From assembly GCA_049974825.1 (NCBI GenBank), contig JBNGDJ010000002.1, positions 10,019-74,018 of the forward strand: a stretch of DNA of 64,000 nt, read 5' to 3'. The stretch comes from JBKHDT01 sp049974825 (GTDB lineage: Bacteria; Pseudomonadota; Gammaproteobacteria; Halothiobacillales; Halothiobacillaceae). Below the pieces are notes generated by a model. It was given only the letters and a program-made list of their open reading frames with translations. It had not been told where the DNA came from and did not search any database. Position 1 is the stretch's first letter. Every line of letters begins with the position of its first letter. Both the position numbers and the translations under genes were made by a program. This document shows positions 35,202 to 44,230 of this stretch, in pieces.

Positions 35202-36542
35202 ATGTCGGAATTCACGCCACATCTGCTGCAGTTTCTTGATGATGGTGATCGGGCGCGGCTTGCCGCAGCGGCGGGTCGAGCCCATGCTGCGGACATTGCC
35301 GATGCGATCGAGCAGTGTGAACCGGATTGTGCCGCCCGGTTGCTCGGTTGCCTGCCACCCGCCTTGCGCGCCGAAGTGTTCGGCCATGTCGAACCCTCCT
35401 GCCAAGTCAGGATCGTCGAGGTGATCGACCACCGAGAACTGGCGGTTCTGGTGACGCACATGGAGGCGGACGAGCGGGCGGATTTGTACAAGCAGATCCC
35501 GGAGTTCCTGCAGGAGACCCTGCTGTCGGCCCTTGAAGTGGCCGAGCGCGACGACCTCTGCCGACTCTCTGCCCATCCCGAGGGCACGGTCGGTGCGATC
35601 ATGACCTCCGAGTACGCCGCCCTGTCTCCGGACCTTGGAGCGCGGCAGGCGATTGTCCGGCTGCGGGATCAGGCGCCCGACAAGGAGACTATCTATCAGG
35701 TCTTTCTGGTGGATGCGCAGCGACGACTTGTCGGGACGCTGTCCCTGCGCGAGTTGATCCTGGCACCGCCGGAGGCGCCGCTGCGCGACGTGATGCGCAC
35801 CGATGTGATTTCGGTCGCGCTTCAGGCACCGGCCGAGGAGGCGGCTCGCAAGATTTCCAACTATGACCTCATTGCGTTGCCGGTGCTTGACGAGCAGGGG
35901 CGAATGGTAGGGATCGTCACCCACGATGACGCCATGGACGTGGCCGAGGAAGAGGCGACGGAAGACTTTCACAAAGCGGGTGGTGCCCAGAATATCGGCA
36001 TGTCGCTGCGGGAGGCCTCCGTGGGCCTGCTGTTTCGCAAGCGGATTGTCTGGCTGGTCATCCTGGTGTTCGTCAATCTGCTCTCCGGTGCCGGCATTGC
36101 CTTCTACGAGGAGACGATTTCCGCCTACATTGTCCTGGTGTTCTTCCTGCCCCTGTTGATTGCCAGCGGCGGGAACGCCGGCGCCCAGTCTGCCACGCTG
36201 ATGGTCCGGGCACTGGCCACCGGGGACGTGGGGGCGCGGGACTGGAGCATGATGCTCGGCAAGGAATTGCTGGTCGCGGCCATGCTTTCCGGCCTGATGG
36301 CGTTTCTGGTCGCGAGCGTGGGCTGGTTCCGTGGTGGCGAGGAGATCGCCCTTATCGTGGCCGTGGCTATGGTGGCCATCGTGGTGGTCGCCAGCCTGGT
36401 GGGGATGTCGCTGCCGTTTTTGCTTACGCGCTTCGGCTTCGATCCGGCTGCCGCCAGTGCGCCCTTGGTGACATCCGTCGCGGATGTGCTGGGCGTACTG
36501 GTGTATTTCTCCGTCGCCTCGCTGGTTCTGGGCCTTAACTGA
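35202..36542 (+). CDS. mgtE: Magnesium transporter MgtE
   Basis: Mg2+ channel/transporter of 446 residues. N-terminal helical domain (about 1-125), CBS pair (about 130-255; GTVGAIMTSEYAALSPD, YDLIALPVLDEQGRMVGIVTHDDAMDV), then five membrane helices with the pore signature PLLIASGGNAGAQSATLMVRAL. GGGAG at 35191-35195 precedes the ATG. It is monocistronic, and element remnants sit upstream. No Mg-sensing leader is evident. Confidence 0.94.
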   Translation: MSEFTPHLLQFLDDGDRARLAAAAGRAHAADIADAIEQCEPDCAARLLGCLPPALRAEVFGHVEPSCQVRIVEVIDHRELAVLVTHMEADERADLYKQIPEFLQETLLSALEVAERDDLCRLSAHPEGTVGAIMTSEYAALSPDLGARQAIVRLRDQAPDKETIYQVFLVDAQRRLVGTLSLRELILAPPEAPLRDVMRTDVISVALQAPAEEAARKISNYDLIALPVLDEQGRMVGIVTHDDAMDVAEEEATEDFHKAGGAQNIGMSLREASVGLLFRKRIVWLVILVFVNLLSGAGIAFYEETISAYIVLVFFLPLLIASGGNAGAQSATLMVRALATGDVGARDWSMMLGKELLVAAMLSGLMAFLVASVGWFRGGEEIALIVAVAMVAIVVVASLVGMSLPFLLTRFGFDPAAASAPLVTSVADVLGVLVYFSVASLVLGLN

Positions 36543-36568
36543 GACAGGCCGGCGGGTCCGCTGTCATC

Positions 36569-36594
36569 TGCCCGCCCAACATGGGATGCGGGCA
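36569..36594. terminator. Hairpin between convergent mgtE and aroE
   Basis: TGCCCGC (36569-36575) pairs with GCGGGCA (36588-36594). T-tracts are poor on both strands, so function as a terminator is uncertain. Confidence 0.4.
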
Positions 36595-36621
36595 ACAGGA
36601 ACGGGTTTCCTGTGCGCGCTC

Positions 36622-37470
36622 TTAACCGGGCAGGCGACCGCTGCGCAACGCGTGACGCACATCCGTGGTGTCCGGCCGGACGCCGCGCCACAGCCAGAAA
36701 CTCTCCGCGGCCTGCTCGACCAGCATCCCCAGTCCATCCAGAGAAAGCAGGGCGCCCTGCTCGTCCGCCCAGCGCTGGAAAGCGGTGGGCTCGTCGCCAT
36801 AGGCCATGTCGTAGGCGATTCCCTGGGTACCGAGCAGCCCCTCCGGCAAGGGGGGCAGTTCGCCTGTCAGGCTTGCAGAGGTTCCATTCACGACCAGGTC
36901 AAATCTACCTGTTGCAACCAGTCGGGGCAGGTCATCAAAGGTGGTGGCACGCAGTTCGCCGAAGTGCGGATTGTCGTGGCTGAATGTCTTGACCAGAGAT
37001 CGGGCACGTTCCACTGTCCGGTTGGCAATGATCACACGGGCTGGTTCGTGTTCCAGCAGGGGGCCGAGCACCCCGCGCACGGCCCCGCCCGCTCCGAGGA
37101 TCAGGATATTCCGGTCCATCAGCGAAATGTCGTGATAGCTCAGGTCACGCACCAGGCCGGTGCCATCGGTGTTGTCTCCGAACAGGCTGCCGTCGGTCCC
37201 GACCATTAGCGTGTTGACCGCCCCGGCGCGTTCCGCCCTTTCCGATCGTTCGGTTGCCAGCTCGAATGCCTGTTCCTTGAACGGGACAGTGACATTCAGA
37301 CCGCGGCCGCCCTCCTTGATGAAGCTGCCCACGGCCGAGGCGAATCCGTCAAGCGGCGCCTCCAGGGTGCCGTATCGCATGGCCTGGTCAGTCTGGGCGG
37401 CGAAACAGGCATGAATGAACGGGGACTTGCTGTGGGAAATCGGGTTGCCGACGACCGCGTAGCGATCCAT
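36622..37470 (-). CDS. aroE: Shikimate dehydrogenase
   Basis: NADPH-dependent reduction of 3-dehydroshikimate in aromatic amino-acid synthesis. 282 residues. Substrate-binding [10 protein letters not shown], catalytic lysine segment [24 protein letters not shown] and the Rossmann motif [16 protein letters not shown] with ANRTVERA. Single gene, convergent with mgtE. Confidence 0.95.
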   Translation of the reverse strand: MDRYAVVGNPISHSKSPFIHACFAAQTDQAMRYGTLEAPLDGFASAVGSFIKEGGRGLNVTVPFKEQAFELATERSERAERAGAVNTLMVGTDGSLFGDNTDGTGLVRDLSYHDISLMDRNILILGAGGAVRGVLGPLLEHEPARVIIANRTVERARSLVKTFSHDNPHFGELRATTFDDLPRLVATGRFDLVVNGTSASLTGELPPLPEGLLGTQGIAYDMAYGDEPTAFQRWADEQGALLSLDGLGMLVEQAAESFWLWRGVRPDTTDVRHALRSGRLPG

Positions 37471-37689
37471 GGTGTGCTCCTGGCTGCGTAAGACAATCCG
37501 GATTGCCTGTCATGAGGAAATCCGTCAAATCGGATCCGGGGCCGCGGCCTGGCAGCGGTGGGGCGCGGAAACCGGCTTCGGTGTTAGCATAGGTCCAAAT
37601 GAGTCAACGGTAAACGCTGCCCGTCCGCTCTGCGCCGGCTGCATGCCGACGGTTTGGGACAGTGGCGGGCGTGGCAATGGGGGTGCGAG

Positions 37690-38238
37690 ATGTCGGATCC
37701 GGTTCTGTGGATCGTGGCGGTTCTGGTGGTCGCCGCGGCGGCCGTGGTGGGATATTTCATGGGACGGGGCAATCCCGATCGCCAGCGCGTGGATACTCTG
37801 GAGAAGCAGCTGGCTGCCCAGAGCGAGGAAATGACGCGTCAGCAGCAGGACATGGAAAAGTACCGGCACGAGGTCAGCGAGCATTTCGACCGGACGGCTG
37901 AACTGTTCGTCGACATGGCCGGATCCTACCGGGCGCTTTACGAGCATCTTTCTGCCGGGTACGACACGCTGGGGGCCAAGCCGGGGCAGCGGGTGCTTCC
38001 GGATCGGCCGGGCGCCCTGCTGGAGGACCCGGCAATCGTCAAGGAAGTCGCGCCGACGCTTGATCCCCTGCCCAAGACATCCGAGGCCGAGGGATCACAG
38101 CCGGCCGAGCCTGCCGCTGATGCGCGGAGCCCCGAGGACTCGATGACCCTGGAGTCTCAGGAGGCGCCCCGGACTGAGGATTCCGAGCCGCCCGAGACGA
38201 CCTCGGCGCCGTCCGGTGACGACCGCCGGCGGGACTGA
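37690..38238 (+). CDS. zapG: YhcB/ZapG (DUF1043) family protein
   Basis: Inner-membrane protein of 182 residues thought to link cell division and envelope synthesis. One N-terminal span (VLWIVAVLVVAAAAVVGYFMGRG), a coiled coil (about 30-75, LEKQLAAQSEEMTRQQQDMEKY), then HFDRTAELFVDMAGSYRALYEHLS, the family hallmark. The C-terminal 70 residues are acidic and disordered, longer than in E. coli. Downstream genes follow within 9 bases. Confidence 0.85.
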   Translation: MSDPVLWIVAVLVVAAAAVVGYFMGRGNPDRQRVDTLEKQLAAQSEEMTRQQQDMEKYRHEVSEHFDRTAELFVDMAGSYRALYEHLSAGYDTLGAKPGQRVLPDRPGALLEDPAIVKEVAPTLDPLPKTSEAEGSQPAEPAADARSPEDSMTLESQEAPRTEDSEPPETTSAPSGDDRRRD

Positions 38239-38247
38239 CGCGCGTCG

Positions 38248-39081
38248 ATGGTCGATGTCGTCAAGAGCGGGGGGCGTCGCGAGCCGTTCGACGAATCCAA
38301 GCTGCGCCTTTCCCTGCGCCGTGCCGGGGCTTCGGAGGACGATGTCGATGCGGTGGTTGCCGAGGTGCTCGGGCGGATGCACGAGGGCATCAGCACCGGC
38401 AAGGTTTATCGTTATGCCCGGCAGGCCCTGAAGCGGCGTTCGCGTCGCGCCGCAATCACCTACAGCCTGAAACGCGCGTTGCTGGAACTGGGGCCGTCGG
38501 GCTACCCGTTCGAGCAGTTTTGCGGACGCCTGTTCGAGGCCATGGGCTACGCGGTGACCTACAACCAGACGGTGGCTGGCCGTTGCGTGCAGCACGAAAT
38601 CGATGTGGTGGCCGAACGTGACGGCCAGCGCTTGTTTGTGGAGTGCAAGTTTCACAACCGGCAGGGTCACAAGAACGACGTCAAGATCCCGCTGTACATC
38701 CAGGGGCGCGCCCAGGATCTGGCCAATGGCGAGAATGGCCACCACCACGAGTTCTGGATCCTGACCAATACGGTCTTCAGCGAAGACGCCCTCACCTATG
38801 GCCGTTGCGTCGGGCTTCGCCTCGCTGGCCACAATACCGACCATTTCCAGTTGACCCGAGACCTGATCAACCGCCACCGCCTGCACCCGGTCACCTGCAT
38901 GACCCGCATCAAGGCAGCGCACAAGCGCATGCTGGTCGAGCGCGGAATCATTCTTTGCCGCGAACTGCTGGATTCACCCGATGCGGTCGACGCCTTAGGG
39001 TTGGATGCGGCCCAGAAGGGCCGGGTGCTGGCGGAGGCGCGAGACATTATTGCCATCGGTCAGGTCAGGAGACGGCCATGA
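38248..39081 (+). CDS. ATP-cone domain fused to Mrr-like endonuclease
   Basis: 277 residues. Residues about 3-85 form an ATP-cone (VVKSGGRREPFDESKLRLSLRRAG), the nucleotide-sensing module known from ribonucleotide reductases. Residues about 88-210 are a PD-(D/E)XK nuclease of the Mrr/restriction type: FEQFCGRLFEAMGY, HEIDVVAERDG and FVECKFHNRQG supply the Asp and Glu-x-Lys. A nuclease gated by ATP/dATP is therefore plausible; the nucleic-acid substrate is unknown. ATGA overlap with the beta-CASP gene argues for a joint role. Confidence 0.85.
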   Translation: MVDVVKSGGRREPFDESKLRLSLRRAGASEDDVDAVVAEVLGRMHEGISTGKVYRYARQALKRRSRRAAITYSLKRALLELGPSGYPFEQFCGRLFEAMGYAVTYNQTVAGRCVQHEIDVVAERDGQRLFVECKFHNRQGHKNDVKIPLYIQGRAQDLANGENGHHHEFWILTNTVFSEDALTYGRCVGLRLAGHNTDHFQLTRDLINRHRLHPVTCMTRIKAAHKRMLVERGIILCRELLDSPDAVDALGLDAAQKGRVLAEARDIIAIGQVRRRP

Positions 39082-40439
39082 AGATTACCAGTTACGGGGG
39101 CGCGGAGCGCGTCACCGGCTCCAAGCACCTCCTCGAGGCCGGGGGCTGCCGCCTGCTGATCGACTGCGGCATGTTCCAGGGCGAGAAGGAAGGGCGCCTG
39201 CTCAACTGGTCGCCACCCCCGTTTGATCCGGCTGCGATCGACGCAGTGCTGCTGACCCACGCTCACCTCGACCATTGTGGTTACCTGCCGCGCCTGGTGC
39301 GCGCCGGTTTTCGTGGGCCGATTTACGCCACTGAGGCGACCCGCGAAGTCGCGCGGGTCATCATGCTCGACGCGGCCCACCTGCAGGAAGAGGACGCTGC
39401 GCGGGCCAACCGGGAGGGCTGGTCCAAGCACAAGCCCGCCCGCCCGCTGTATGACAGCCGGGATGTCGAGGCGACGCTCGGGCGGTTCCATTGTGTCAGC
39501 CCGGGCGAGCCGCTGGCGTTGTTCGACGGGGCCCTGCGGGTGACTTTTCATCCGGCCGGGCACATCCTCGGGGCCTGCGGGATCGAAATCGACGATGGGG
39601 ACAAACGAGTCTGGTTTTCCGGGGATATTGGGCGCGACGATGATCTTTTGATGTTCCCGCCGAGTCCGCCGGCAGCAGTGGATGCCCTGGTCATGGAGTC
39701 GACCTACGGTGATCGTCTGCACCCCCGAACTGCCCCGGAGGCCGAACTGGCCGACATTCTGGCAGATATCCGCAAGCAGCGTGGCGTGCTGCTGGTGCCG
39801 GCTTTCGCGGTCGGCCGGGCTCAGCTCTTGATGATTCTTTTCGAGCGAATCATGCGCGCCCGGCCGGAACTTGAAATGCCGGTGTACCTCAGCAGCCCGA
39901 TGGCCAGCCGGGTCTCGGCCCTGTATCGAACCTTCCATGATCTGCACCGGATCGAGCCGGAGGAACTGGACCGGGTCTTTTCCCGCGTGCGCATCATCGA
40001 ACATGGCGAGCGAGCCGCGCGCCTGGATCGCAAGCGCCACGGGCCCATGGTCATCATCGCCGGCGCCGGCATGCTCAGTGGCGGCCGGATCCTGTCACAC
40101 TTGATTGCTCATGGCGGGCGGTCTGAAAACCGGATTCTCCTGACCGGTTTTCAGGCACCCGATACCCGCGGAGACCGGCTGCTGCGGGGGGAACGGGTCC
40201 TGAAGATTCATGGCCGGCAGGTACCCATCGAGGCGCAGGTCAACGTATTGGAAGGGCTTTCGGCACACGCCGATCAGGCCGGGCTGGTCGACTGGTTGCG
40301 CTCGGGCCCTGCCTTGCCCGGGCAGGTGCTGCTGGTTCACGGAGAGCCCGAGGCGCGTGCGGCTCTGGCTGCCGTGATTCGCGAACGCGCAGGCATCCCC
40401 TGTGCGTCGCTGGGCGTCGATCATAGCGTCACGATCTGA
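39078..40439 (+). CDS. Beta-CASP metallo-beta-lactamase RNase-like protein
   Basis: 453 residues. MBL motif THAHLDHCGYLPRLV, further ligands in HPAGHILGACG and WFSGDIGRDDD, then a beta-CASP domain with YGDRLH, VPAFAVGRAQ and AGAGMLSGGRI, ending in the RMMBL segment LEGLSAHADQAGLVDWL. The family (YSH1/CPSF73-like) cuts or degrades RNA. AGGAG (39067-39071) precedes ATG 39078. Coupled by overlap to the ATP-cone nuclease. Confidence 0.9.
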   Translation: MKITSYGGAERVTGSKHLLEAGGCRLLIDCGMFQGEKEGRLLNWSPPPFDPAAIDAVLLTHAHLDHCGYLPRLVRAGFRGPIYATEATREVARVIMLDAAHLQEEDAARANREGWSKHKPARPLYDSRDVEATLGRFHCVSPGEPLALFDGALRVTFHPAGHILGACGIEIDDGDKRVWFSGDIGRDDDLLMFPPSPPAAVDALVMESTYGDRLHPRTAPEAELADILADIRKQRGVLLVPAFAVGRAQLLMILFERIMRARPELEMPVYLSSPMASRVSALYRTFHDLHRIEPEELDRVFSRVRIIEHGERAARLDRKRHGPMVIIAGAGMLSGGRILSHLIAHGGRSENRILLTGFQAPDTRGDRLLRGERVLKIHGRQVPIEAQVNVLEGLSAHADQAGLVDWLRSGPALPGQVLLVHGEPEARAALAAVIRERAGIPCASLGVDHSVTI

Positions 40440-40443
40440 TGCC

Positions 40444-40791
40444 ATGGGACGGATGGCGGAGAGCTACCGGCTGACGCGCGCGGTGATTCCTGCGGTGGGA
40501 CTGGCGCTTTTGCTGGTCGTACTGCTTTGGCAGGATCGGGAGGCACCCCCCGTCGAAACCGTCCAGGTGACCGGTCAGGTGGTCGCGGTGGATCGCGGGA
40601 CAGCCGAAAGCCTGCGCGGGAATGTCACCACCCTGGTGACGGCCCGGGTCGCGCTGCCGGAGGGGATCGAAGTGCGTGTCCCGGTATTCGGCAGGGCACC
40701 CGACGTGGGCGAATCGGTCCAGCTGGAAGAAAGCCGCCTGCCTGACGGCAGCCGCCGCTGGCGGCTTGTCCGCACACAGGGGCTTGAGTGA
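40444..40791 (+). CDS. Membrane-anchored small protein, unknown function
   Basis: 115 residues from ATG 40444 (a second ATG at 40453 is possible). One hydrophobic segment (VIPAVGLALLLVVLLW), then a beta-rich domain (VTGQVVAVDRGTAESLRGN, ARVALPEGIEVRVPV, DVGESVQLEESRL) that looks like an OB-like or biotinyl-like fold. Four bases after the beta-CASP stop, so likely in the same unit. Confidence 0.62.
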   Translation: MGRMAESYRLTRAVIPAVGLALLLVVLLWQDREAPPVETVQVTGQVVAVDRGTAESLRGNVTTLVTARVALPEGIEVRVPVFGRAPDVGESVQLEESRLPDGSRRWRLVRTQGLE

Positions 40792-40807
40792 ACGAGGAGG
40801 AGTCGCG

Positions 40808-41113
40808 ATGAACAGAGTGTTTTCGGCCGGTATGCTGGCCTGGGGAATCGGGCTGGGGCTCTCGCCGGTCGCATCCGTTCAGGCGACCGATCCATCGGCC
40901 TGCTCGGCCCTGGGGCGGGAGGCGGCGGCCGTGGCGCGCGAGATGCGCGCCGGGGCTGATCGTGAGTCACTGTACCGCAAGCCGGAATCGGAACACGTGC
41001 CCTACAACGTCATGGTCGACTACGTGTTCACCTTTTCCAACAGCGACATGTCGGCCGTCGATATCGGCAGTCGCGTCAATGATCGCTGCTGCACGGGGCA
41101 GTTCGGGCTCTGA
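40808..41113 (+). CDS. Small exported protein, unknown function
   Basis: 101 residues with a signal peptide (MNRVFSAGMLAWGIGLGL, cut near VQA-T). The mature part has three cysteines, two adjacent near the C-terminus (RCCTG). GAGGAGGAG lies just upstream of ATG 40808. Not recognised. Confidence 0.6.
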   Translation: MNRVFSAGMLAWGIGLGLSPVASVQATDPSACSALGREAAAVAREMRAGADRESLYRKPESEHVPYNVMVDYVFTFSNSDMSAVDIGSRVNDRCCTGQFGL

Positions 41114-41145
41114 GCCGACTGCGCCCGGCGCGTTCAGCAGGACCG

Positions 41146-41924
41146 TCAGCGTTTCTGAACAGCCTGTCGGTACAGGGGCATGACCTGCGCAATGCGTGCG
41201 GACAGAGCGCGCATCCGGTTTTCGGCGCCGGGGTGGGTGCTCAGCCACTGTGGCGGTCTGGCACCACCGGCAGCGTTCATCTTCTCCCAGAGCGAGAGGG
41301 CGGCCCGGGGGTCATAGCCTGCACGCGCCGCCAGTTCCAGTCCCATCACGTCGGCTTCCGTCTCCATGGTCCGGCTGTAGGGCAGCGCGATGGCCACCTG
41401 TCCTACCTGCTGCGCCAAATCCACCGCGGCCGGATCGAGTCCTAGAGCGCTGCCCGCCAGGCCAATTCCCAGCTGCTGCGACATGGCGATTGAAAGCTTT
41501 TCGCGGCTGTGTCCGGACAGCACGTGGGCCACTTCGTGTGCGATGACCTGGGCCAGTTCGTCATCGCTGGGTTCGATGACGTCGATCAAGCCGCTGTTGA
41601 CACCCATCAGACCGCCGGCCAGCGCGAAAGCATTCGGGGTGTCGTCCCGGAATACCCGGATCTGCCAGTCCAAACCAGCACTGCCGGGATACATCCGGGC
41701 TGCCTCGCGCAGGATCGGCGTGGTGATCCGCAGGACGCGCCGGCTGTGCGGATGACTTGTCGGCAGAACCTCTCCTGCACTGGCCATCTCTGCGTAGGCT
41801 GCCTGCGACATCTGTACCACCTGGGCATCCGGGACCAGCATCAGCTGCTGGCGCCCGGTGATCGGGTGGGTGGTGCAGCCGGCCAGAACAAGCAGGGTGA
41901 CCAACAGCCCGATTGTCAGCTGTC
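41146..41924 (-). CDS. M48-family metallopeptidase lipoprotein, 5' end lost in gap
   Basis: Periplasmic zinc peptidase of the LoiP/YcaL or BepA-like group. Visible part: membrane segment with lipobox VLAGC, the ITGRQQLMLVPD motif, VNSGLIDVIEPSDDELAQVIAHEVAHVLSGHS with the HExxH site, and SRTMETEADVMGLEL with the third zinc ligand. The frame is open into the N gap, so the true start is missing; only a few residues should be lost. Probably degrades or repairs outer-membrane assembly proteins. Confidence 0.87.
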
Positions 41925-42024
41925 NNNNNNNNNNNNNNNNNNNNNNNNNNNNNNNNNNNNNNNNNNNNNNNNNNNNNNNNNNNNNNNNNNNNNNNNNNNN
42001 NNNNNNNNNNNNNNNNNNNNNNNN
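41925..42024. other. Scaffold gap of 100 N between the M48 peptidase gene and znuB
   Basis: Unlike the first gap, the flanks are not identical. The real length and any gene in the gap are unknown; the 5' end of the M48 gene and the 3' end of znuB are lost. Confidence 0.95.
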
Positions 42025-42701
42025 GCCAGCAGGGCCAGGGCCGCGGCCTCTGCCAGGGCCCGGCGAAAGCTCGCGGCCCGATCCCAGACGGCCCAGGCCG
42101 GCAGCACGATCAGGGCCAGGGTGAGCAGCACGCCCAGCCCGAGAGCACCGACTGCCAGCAGCGAGACCACGGCAACTTCCCGAAGCGCCGCACGGCGAAG
42201 GACCGGTCCGCTTTGGTCGCCAAGCCAGGGGACCCGCTGATCGGCCAGCCAGCGGCGACCGACCAGGGCCAGGAGGACTGCGGCGGCTGCCAGCGGAGTC
42301 AGCAGCCCCGGCCAGTCCTGCCAGCGGATCAGCAGAAGCTGTCCCTCCACGGCCGCCGTGCCGAGCATCCGGGCCTCGGGCAGGTTGTCCGCAATCAGCA
42401 GAGACAATGCCCAGGCGAGAGCCAGCAGGCCCAGGTGTTGGCCACCGCGGTCAGCATCCTGCCTTGAGAAGGCCAGCAGGCCCAGCCCGGCGATCAGGGC
42501 CAGTGCCCAGGCACCGATCAGGGGCGGCAGGTGCCACAGCAGCGCCAGCATGGCGCCGAGTACCGCCACTTGCGTATAGCTGAAAGCGGCGACCGCCTCG
42601 CGGCGCAGGCGCAGCTGCACGCCCAGCATGGCCAGCGTCGCAGTCAGGATGGCGCCGAGCAGAATGCCCGGCAGGAAGAAGGACCATTGGTCAGGGTTCA
42701 C
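42025..42701 (-). CDS. znuB: Zinc ABC transporter permease, 3' end lost in gap
   Basis: Membrane subunit of the zinc importer. About 225 residues visible of roughly 260. Start GTG 42701 overlaps the znuC stop (GTGA). Hydrophobic spans and the ABC-3 family pattern (AAFSYTQVAVLGAMLALL, VGALGLGVLLTLALIVLPAWAVW) are clear. The N-terminal FFLPGILLGAILTATLAMLG fits too. Divergent from E. coli ZnuB, and the assignment rests partly on its neighbours. Confidence 0.82.
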
Positions 42702-43288
42702 GTTTCTGCCTCCGCAGGCTGCGAGCAGGGTTGCAGTTGCAGGACATCCGCGCCCGGCGGCAGTTCGGCGTGATGGGTGACCAAGACCACGGCCTGACCC
42801 AGCGGGGGCCGGGCAAGCCACTCGAACAGCTGGCACCTGGCGAGGTGGTCGAGATACTGATCCGGCTCGTCGAGAAGCAGGAGATCGCAGGGCGCGTGCA
42901 GGGCGCAGGCGACGATCAGCCTTTGGCGCTGGCCACCACTGAGTCGGTCGATTCGCGGAGTGGGTGGGTCGGGGATCCAGGGGTGCTTCAGGCTTTCGAG
43001 CCCGGCCAGTCGCAGCAGGTCGGCCACATTGAACGGGCCGGTCAGCCCGCTGCCCGCATGTTGCGGCAGGTGATGGATTACCAGGCCGTCCGGCCGCTGA
43101 ATTTTGCCGCCAGCGGGAGCCAGCGTCCCATCCAGCGTGCGCAGCAGGGTGGTCTTGCCCACGCCGTTGTCTCCGACCACTGCGGTGACCGAGCCACGGG
43201 CAAGCGTTCGGTCGACTGCGGCGGTCAGGGGACGATCCACCCCGACCTGAAGGCCCTGCAGGCGGACTGCGATCTCTTCGTCAGTCAT
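42698..43288 (-). CDS. znuC: Zinc ABC transporter ATP-binding protein
   Basis: ATPase subunit of 196 residues, short for the family (about 230-250). Walker A GDNGVGKTT, signature LSGGQRQRL, Walker B LLLLDEPDQYLD and the switch histidine in LVTHH are intact. Overlaps znuA by 8 bases and znuB by 4, a tight operon. Zinc is inferred from znuA and the outer-membrane gene. Confidence 0.88.
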   Translation of the reverse strand: MTDEEIAVRLQGLQVGVDRPLTAAVDRTLARGSVTAVVGDNGVGKTTLLRTLDGTLAPAGGKIQRPDGLVIHHLPQHAGSGLTGPFNVADLLRLAGLESLKHPWIPDPPTPRIDRLSGGQRQRLIVACALHAPCDLLLLDEPDQYLDHLARCQLFEWLARPPLGQAVVLVTHHAELPPGADVLQLQPCSQPAEAET

Positions 43289-44183
43289 CGATGGTCGCGT
43301 TGGACAGGGCTTCTGTCCAGCCGGAGACCAGTGCGAAGTAGTCCGTCGGTTGGTCGCCTTGCGGTTCCAGCGGCAGGGGAATCACCGGCCAGCCGAGACG
43401 CTGCCCCAGCGATTGGGCCTTGCGATCGGGCTGGTAGTTTGCCAGCAAGACGATACCCGGCTTTCCGGTCCACTGGTCGACCAGGCCGGCAATATGACCG
43501 GCGGTGGGCGGTACGCCCGGCTTGGGCTCGAGGAAACCGACGAGCTCTACCGGCAGCCAGGCACTGAAGTAATCGAATTCCTCGTGGTAGGCAATCGCCC
43601 GGAGGGGTTGGGTGACGGCCTGTTTCCAGTCAGCCAGGCGGCGCTCGATCTCGCCTTCAAAGGCGCGCGCATTGCCCCGGAATGTCTCGGCATGCTCCGG
43701 GTCGAGCAGGGCCAGATGATCTGCCAGCGCGTTGGCTGCCGCGATCATCTGTGGTGGCGAGAGGTTGAAATGCGGGTTGCCCTCAAGGTGCAGGTGCCCG
43801 CCGCCCGCCGGGTCGTAGCGTGTCGGGCGCAGATCCAGCGCATCGGCCATTTCCAGATATCCGGGCTGTCCGCGGCGCAGGTCCGGGTTGGCTGAGCCGT
43901 CGATGGCTGCCGGCAGCCAGCCTTCTTCCAGACCGGCACCGACCGCGACGACCAGGTCGGCCTGCCGCAGCCGGGCGATCATGCCGGGGCGTGCAGTCAG
44001 GGCGTGGGCATCCCGGTCCGGTCCGACCAGCGTGCGCACGCTGACCCGATCGCCGCCGACGGCGTTGGCCAGCACGCCCATGCTCGGCGTGGTTGCGACA
44101 ATCTGCAGGGGTTGCGCCCATGCCGGATTGAGGCCGGCGAGGGTGGTCAGCAGCAGGGCTGCCAGAAGACCAAGGCGTTTCAT
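43281..44183 (-). CDS. znuA: Zinc ABC transporter substrate-binding protein
   Basis: Periplasmic binding protein of 300 residues with a signal peptide (MKRLGLLAALLLTTLAGL, cut after AWA). Cluster A-1 family: IVATTPSMGVLANAVGGD, HALTARPGMIARLRQADLVV (first His ligand), GNPHFNLSP (second) and AYHEEFDYF (third). The long His/Asp loop of many ZnuA proteins is reduced to GGGHLHLEGN. The upstream outer-membrane protein instead carries a long His-rich loop. Confidence 0.9.
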   Translation of the reverse strand: MKRLGLLAALLLTTLAGLNPAWAQPLQIVATTPSMGVLANAVGGDRVSVRTLVGPDRDAHALTARPGMIARLRQADLVVAVGAGLEEGWLPAAIDGSANPDLRRGQPGYLEMADALDLRPTRYDPAGGGHLHLEGNPHFNLSPPQMIAAANALADHLALLDPEHAETFRGNARAFEGEIERRLADWKQAVTQPLRAIAYHEEFDYFSAWLPVELVGFLEPKPGVPPTAGHIAGLVDQWTGKPGIVLLANYQPDRKAQSLGQRLGWPVIPLPLEPQGDQPTDYFALVSGWTEALSNATIDD

Positions 44184-44230
44184 GGATGATCGCTCCTGAT
44201 GATCTGTTTCAAACGTGTAACCGGCCCGGA

